Shown here: positions 5,849 to 8,634 of the stretch, in pieces
Position numbering within the stretch: position 1 is the stretch's first letter
Layout: each line of letters begins with the position of its first letter
From: Coraliomargarita sp. CAG:312
Lineage (GTDB): Bacteria; Verrucomicrobiota; Verrucomicrobiia; Opitutales; Intestinicryptomonadaceae
Length of the DNA: 8,634 nt
Assembly (NCBI GenBank): GCA_000438015.1
Contig: FR901636.1
Span: 39,441 to 48,074, forward strand
Reading direction: 5' to 3'
Notes under the pieces: generated by a model
What the model saw: the letters and a program-made list of their open reading frames with translations, nothing else
Database searches by the model: none
What the model was told of the DNA's origin: nothing
Program-made: the position numbers and the translations under genes

Positions 5849-7189
5849 TCAGGCGCCTGGGAAACGGTTTTTCATTGAGCTCATCATTTGGCTCATTCTG
5901 CGCCGCCCCTTGTCGCCCCGCATCATTTTCATCATCTTTCGCATTCCCTCGAATTGCTTCAACAAGGCGTTGACATCCCTTACCTGGGTTCCGGAACCGG
6001 ATGCTATCCTCAGACGGCGGCGGGCGTTTATTATGCCGGGATTCCTGCGTTCCGCAGGCGTCATAGAAAGTATAATCGCCTCCGTCTGGCGCATTTTTCG
6101 CTCCTCGCGCTCTCCGACGCTTATCCCGCTCAACCCGGGCAGCATTTTCATTATTCCCCCCAACGACCCCATCTTTTTTATCTGCCTCATCTGGGATAGA
6201 AAATCTTCAAGGTCAAAATCCGCCTTTTTCAGCTTTTCAGCCATCTTTGCGGCTTCGTCGGCATCGATTGTCTCCTGAGCCCTCTCTACAAGACTGACGA
6301 CATCGCCCATGCCCAATATGCGCTGCGCCATTCTATCTGGATGGAATATCTCTATGTTTTCCAGCTTTTCGCCAGTTCCCGCAAATTTTATGGGCGCTCC
6401 GGAAACTGTTTTTATGGATAAAGCGGCCCCGCCGCGGGCGTCGCCATCTAATTTTGTAAGGACAACGCCAGTTATATTTACCGCCTCGTTAAACGCCTTG
6501 GCAACATTTACGGCCTCCTGCCCCAATGCGGAATCTGCAACTAGCAAAACCTCCGACGGAGAAACTCTTTGGCGCAATTTTACGATTTCCTCGATTAAAC
6601 CGGCGTCGATTTGCAGCCTGCCCGCTGTGTCGAATATTATGGCATCCGCGCCTTCGTCCAAGGCTTTGCGCTCCAGATTCTGGGCTAGAGACGGGACATC
6701 GGAAGATCCTCTGTCTGAATAGACCTTGACTCCTATCTGCGCTCCCAAAGCCTCCAGCTGGTCTATAGCCGCCGGGCGGTATATGTCGCATGCTATCAGC
6801 GCAGGAACAAATCCTTGTTTTTTAAGTAGCCGCGCGAGTTTCGCCGAAGATGTCGTCTTGCCCGACCCGTGAAGGCCCACCATCATGATTTTCAAGGGGC
6901 GCTCGCCGGAAAGCTCCGTGGAACCCTCGCCCAAGAGTTTTTCAAGCTCGTCGTTTATTATTTTTACAACAAGCTGCCCCGGCGTGACGGACTTGATGAC
7001 CTCGCGGCCTATACATTCCGACTTTACCCTCTCGGTGAATTCCCGGGCAACTTTAAAATGCACATCCGCCGACAGCAAAGCCTTCCTGACTTCGTCCAAA
7101 GCCTGGGCCATATTCTCGTCGGTAAGTTTGCCTATGCCGCGCAAATTGCGCAAAGCCTTGCCTATATTTTCGGTGAGTGATTCCAGCAT
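5849..7189 (-). CDS. ffh: signal recognition particle GTPase Ffh (SRP54)
   Basis: This 446-residue cytoplasmic GTPase (E. coli Ffh is about 453) binds 4.5S RNA and signal sequences of nascent membrane proteins and docks with FtsY. The N-terminal helical bundle spans about 1-90. In the G domain, G1 is GLHGSGKTT (105-113), G3 is DTAGR (187-191) and G4 is TKLDGDARGG (245-254). The DIYRPAAIDQL segment (135-145) is the SRP-specific insertion region. The methionine-rich M domain (about 325-440) contains RRLRIASGSG (391-400), the RNA-binding helix-turn-helix, and a run of Met residues (416-438). The His in the P-loop replaces the commoner Gln or Asn. The ATG at 7187-7189 gives a normal N-terminus (MLESLTENIG); its ribosome site is weak. 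It lies 66 bp after an SBF-like transporter gene and seems to have its own promoter. No 4.5S RNA gene was found nearby. Confidence 0.98.
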   Translation of the reverse strand: MLESLTENIGKALRNLRGIGKLTDENMAQALDEVRKALLSADVHFKVAREFTERVKSECIGREVIKSVTPGQLVVKIINDELEKLLGEGSTELSGERPLKIMMVGLHGSGKTTSSAKLARLLKKQGFVPALIACDIYRPAAIDQLEALGAQIGVKVYSDRGSSDVPSLAQNLERKALDEGADAIIFDTAGRLQIDAGLIEEIVKLRQRVSPSEVLLVADSALGQEAVNVAKAFNEAVNITGVVLTKLDGDARGGAALSIKTVSGAPIKFAGTGEKLENIEIFHPDRMAQRILGMGDVVSLVERAQETIDADEAAKMAEKLKKADFDLEDFLSQMRQIKKMGSLGGIMKMLPGLSGISVGEREERKMRQTEAIILSMTPAERRNPGIINARRRLRIASGSGTQVRDVNALLKQFEGMRKMMKMMRGDKGRRRMSQMMSSMKNRFPGA

Positions 7190-7219
7190 TTTACATCGAA
7201 TTTTTAATAGTTTGATTTG

Positions 7220-7248
7220 ATTACACCATATATCGCGATATTACTCAA
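7220..7248 (-). promoter_or_regulatory. probable ffh promoter with a palindrome in the spacer
   Basis: Reading the minus strand, TTGAGT (7243-7248) and TGTAAT (7220-7225) are separated by exactly 17 bp, which places the start about 25 nt before the ffh ATG. The spacer contains a perfect 12-bp palindrome, ATATCGCGATAT (7230-7241), a position at which a bound protein would block RNA polymerase. The promoter lies immediately after the stop of the upstream transporter gene, so ffh can be expressed independently of it. Confidence 0.6.
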
Positions 7249-7255
7249 ACTTATT

Positions 7256-8266
7256 TTAGTCAGCTTCCCGGCGAAACTCCGCCGCAGTCCGCGCAAAACG
7301 CTTGGCCAGAACTGAAACGACTATCAGCTGGTACGCATGGTAGAGCATAGTCGGCAGAAGAATCACCCCGATTACTGCGGGATTGTCGAATAGCACCTTG
7401 CTCATCACCGAACCGTGGACAAGCGACTTCTTTGAACCGCAAAACAAAGCCGTAATGGTGTCAGGCCTATTGAACCCCATTAGGCGGCATAGTATTCCTA
7501 TTATAAAATAAACGGCAAAGAACAGCGCAACCATGCAAACCGACAGCTCTATAATAACGGTCGGGGGAAAACCAGAAAACATCTTCTTGTAAAAAGAATC
7601 GCAAAACGAAGTGTACACAATTAGAAGTATTATGGTTTGGTCGAAATTCCTGAGAGCCTTTTTATGGGCCTCGGCAAACGCGCCGAATTTAGGATTGAGT
7701 GCAACCCCCAAACACACCGGCACTAAAACCTGGACTATTAACTTGAATATGACCTCGCCCAGCCCGTTTGCCCCGTCGACTTTTTCAAGGAACAAACTCA
7801 TCCAAACGGGCGTGAGAAAAACTCCCATTAGGCTTGATACGCTGGCGTTGAAAATAGCTGCCGGAATATTCCCACCCGCTATGGAAACCATGACAACCGA
7901 CGACGACACAGTAGAAGGAAGCGTCGCCAAGAAGAAAGACCCTATCCATAAATATCGCCCGTTCCCCTGCGCCGACGACGCGCCAAATAAATGCATTACA
8001 GCCAGCATTATCAAAGGGAACACCACAAAAGTAGAAATATGCACGAGCATATGAAGCCTGACGTTCACAAGCCCAGCTTTAAGTTTGTCGCGGTTTAAGC
8101 GCAAACCGTAAAAGAAAAATATTCCCGCCACTCCCCAAGTTGCAATGTCGCTCAGGGAAAACGGATCCCTGTCTATGCCTATTTCAGGCGCAACCCACGC
8201 AAGAGCGATGGATAAAAATAGCATTATTACAAACGGCTCAAGCCCGATTTTTTTTAAAAATCCCAT
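7256..8266 (-). CDS. SBF-like (YfeH/SLC10A7-type) membrane transporter
   Basis: The 336-residue polytopic protein has about ten hydrophobic segments, starting at residues 10-27. Motifs match the SBF-like branch of the bile acid:sodium symporter superfamily: ATWGVAGIFFFYGLRLN (42-58), LPSTVSSSVVMVSIAGGN (116-133) followed by PAAIFNASVSSLMG (135-148), GSKKSLVHG (277-285) and LPTMLYH (304-310). The LPST and GSKKS regions correspond to the two crossing-helix motifs of the fold. The substrate of bacterial YfeH-type proteins is unknown to me; human SLC10A7 affects calcium and glycosylation homeostasis. It begins 11 bp after the stop of an upstream membrane-protein gene on the same strand, so the two are probably co-transcribed. 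No Shine-Dalgarno is visible. The start is set by the upstream stop and by the N-terminal helix beginning at once. A more specific substrate cannot be read from sequence. Confidence 0.88.
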   Translation of the reverse strand: MGFLKKIGLEPFVIMLFLSIALAWVAPEIGIDRDPFSLSDIATWGVAGIFFFYGLRLNRDKLKAGLVNVRLHMLVHISTFVVFPLIMLAVMHLFGASSAQGNGRYLWIGSFFLATLPSTVSSSVVMVSIAGGNIPAAIFNASVSSLMGVFLTPVWMSLFLEKVDGANGLGEVIFKLIVQVLVPVCLGVALNPKFGAFAEAHKKALRNFDQTIILLIVYTSFCDSFYKKMFSGFPPTVIIELSVCMVALFFAVYFIIGILCRLMGFNRPDTITALFCGSKKSLVHGSVMSKVLFDNPAVIGVILLPTMLYHAYQLIVVSVLAKRFARTAAEFRREAD

Positions 8267-8277
8267 ACGGAAGTAAA

Positions 8278-8634
8278 TTATTTTTTAGAAACTATTGTAT
8301 TGATTTTCGACCCGCGCGGCAATCTGGCAAGCTTTGTAAGCCCATGCCCGAATGCGATTCCAACTTTAGCCTTTCCGTTAACAGCCCAACCGTTTGCATC
8401 CAAAATTGGTGCCAAATTGCGGGCGCGAAGCTTTATCGCGGCTATTAAAACCGACGGCAGAGATATGGAAAGCACAATACCTACGACGCCCAAGGGCAGC
8501 CATATTCCCATGCCGAACACAAACTCCAAAAACATTCCAAAAGCGGTTGTGACGCCTCCTACGGCTACGCCCAAAGCGGCGACAGTCCCAACGTCGAGCT
8601 TCTTTTTCTTGTCGGATTCGGCCGCCTGAGGCGG
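8278..8634 (-). CDS. C-terminal part of an unrecognised two-helix membrane protein
   Basis: The frame is open to the right edge of the window, so the start is outside; 118 residues are visible. A lysine-rich stretch (KKKK, residues 9-12) is followed by two hydrophobic segments (about 14-42 and 46-72, rich in Gly, Val and Leu). A short soluble tail follows, containing KLRARNLAPILDANGWAVNG and KVGIAFGHGLTKLARLP. I recall the R-N-L-x-P-I-L-D-A-N-G-W-A-V-N motif from uncharacterised membrane proteins of Verrucomicrobiota and relatives, but I do not know a function. An internal TTG at 8572-8574 could be read as a start, but the continuous upstream frame with a charged segment argues against it. 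The stop lies 11 bp from the SBF-like transporter, so the two genes probably form an operon. Confidence 0.75.
   Translation of the reverse strand, partial: PPQAAESDKKKKLDVGTVAALGVAVGGVTTAFGMFLEFVFGMGIWLPLGVVGIVLSISLPSVLIAAIKLRARNLAPILDANGWAVNGKAKVGIAFGHGLTKLARLPRGSKINTIVSKK

Overview
The window looks like a chromosomal segment from an anaerobic, probably host-associated bacterium, most likely of the Verrucomicrobiota (Opitutae-like) or a related PVC lineage. The clues are a secreted beta-helix alpha-galactosidase-like enzyme beside the tail of another probable carbohydrate-active protein, a PerR-rubrerythrin peroxide-defence pair (typical of anaerobes), a small membrane protein of a type I associate with Verrucomicrobiota, and start codons that mostly lack a Shine-Dalgarno sequence. 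The lineage is inferred from protein flavour only; no rRNA or other strict marker is present.

Layout. Positions 3-155 hold the C-terminal end of an unidentified, probably secreted protein on the + strand. About 1.2 kb (156-1339) follows with no convincing gene; the only structure I see is possible minus-strand gene remnants. Next is a + strand GH110-like secreted beta-helix glycosidase (1340-3259). It converges with a minus-strand ZIP-family metal transporter, zupT (3369-4184), and the two share a bidirectional terminator at about 3320-3353. Divergent from zupT, across a 249-bp AT-rich region with several dyads, lies a + strand operon of a PerR-type Fur-family regulator (4434-4865) and rubrerythrin (4862-5434). 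Their stop and start overlap as ATGA. Positions 5435-5848 carry no ordinary protein gene. They do hold three intrinsic terminators and a compact unit at about 5519-5610: a dyad that can pair with a Shine-Dalgarno-like GGGG, an ATG-AAA-AAA-TAA-TAA mini-ORF and a terminator hairpin.

The right part is on the minus strand: the end of an unrecognised two-helix membrane protein (8278 to the window edge), an SBF-like (YfeH/SLC10A7-type) transporter (7256-8266) 11 bp after it, and ffh, the SRP GTPase (5849-7189). ffh appears to have its own promoter (TTGAGT-17-TGTAAT) with a perfect 12-bp palindrome, ATATCGCGATAT, in the spacer.

Functionally, PerR, rubrerythrin and the divergent ZIP transporter form a plausible metal and peroxide homeostasis neighbourhood. 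The GH110-like enzyme fits scavenging of alpha-galactosyl glycans. No mobile element, CRISPR array, tRNA or rRNA was seen. I do not see an obviously new multi-gene system. The most unusual items are the mini-ORF/terminator unit at 5519-5610 and the symmetric operator-like sequences upstream of perR and ffh.
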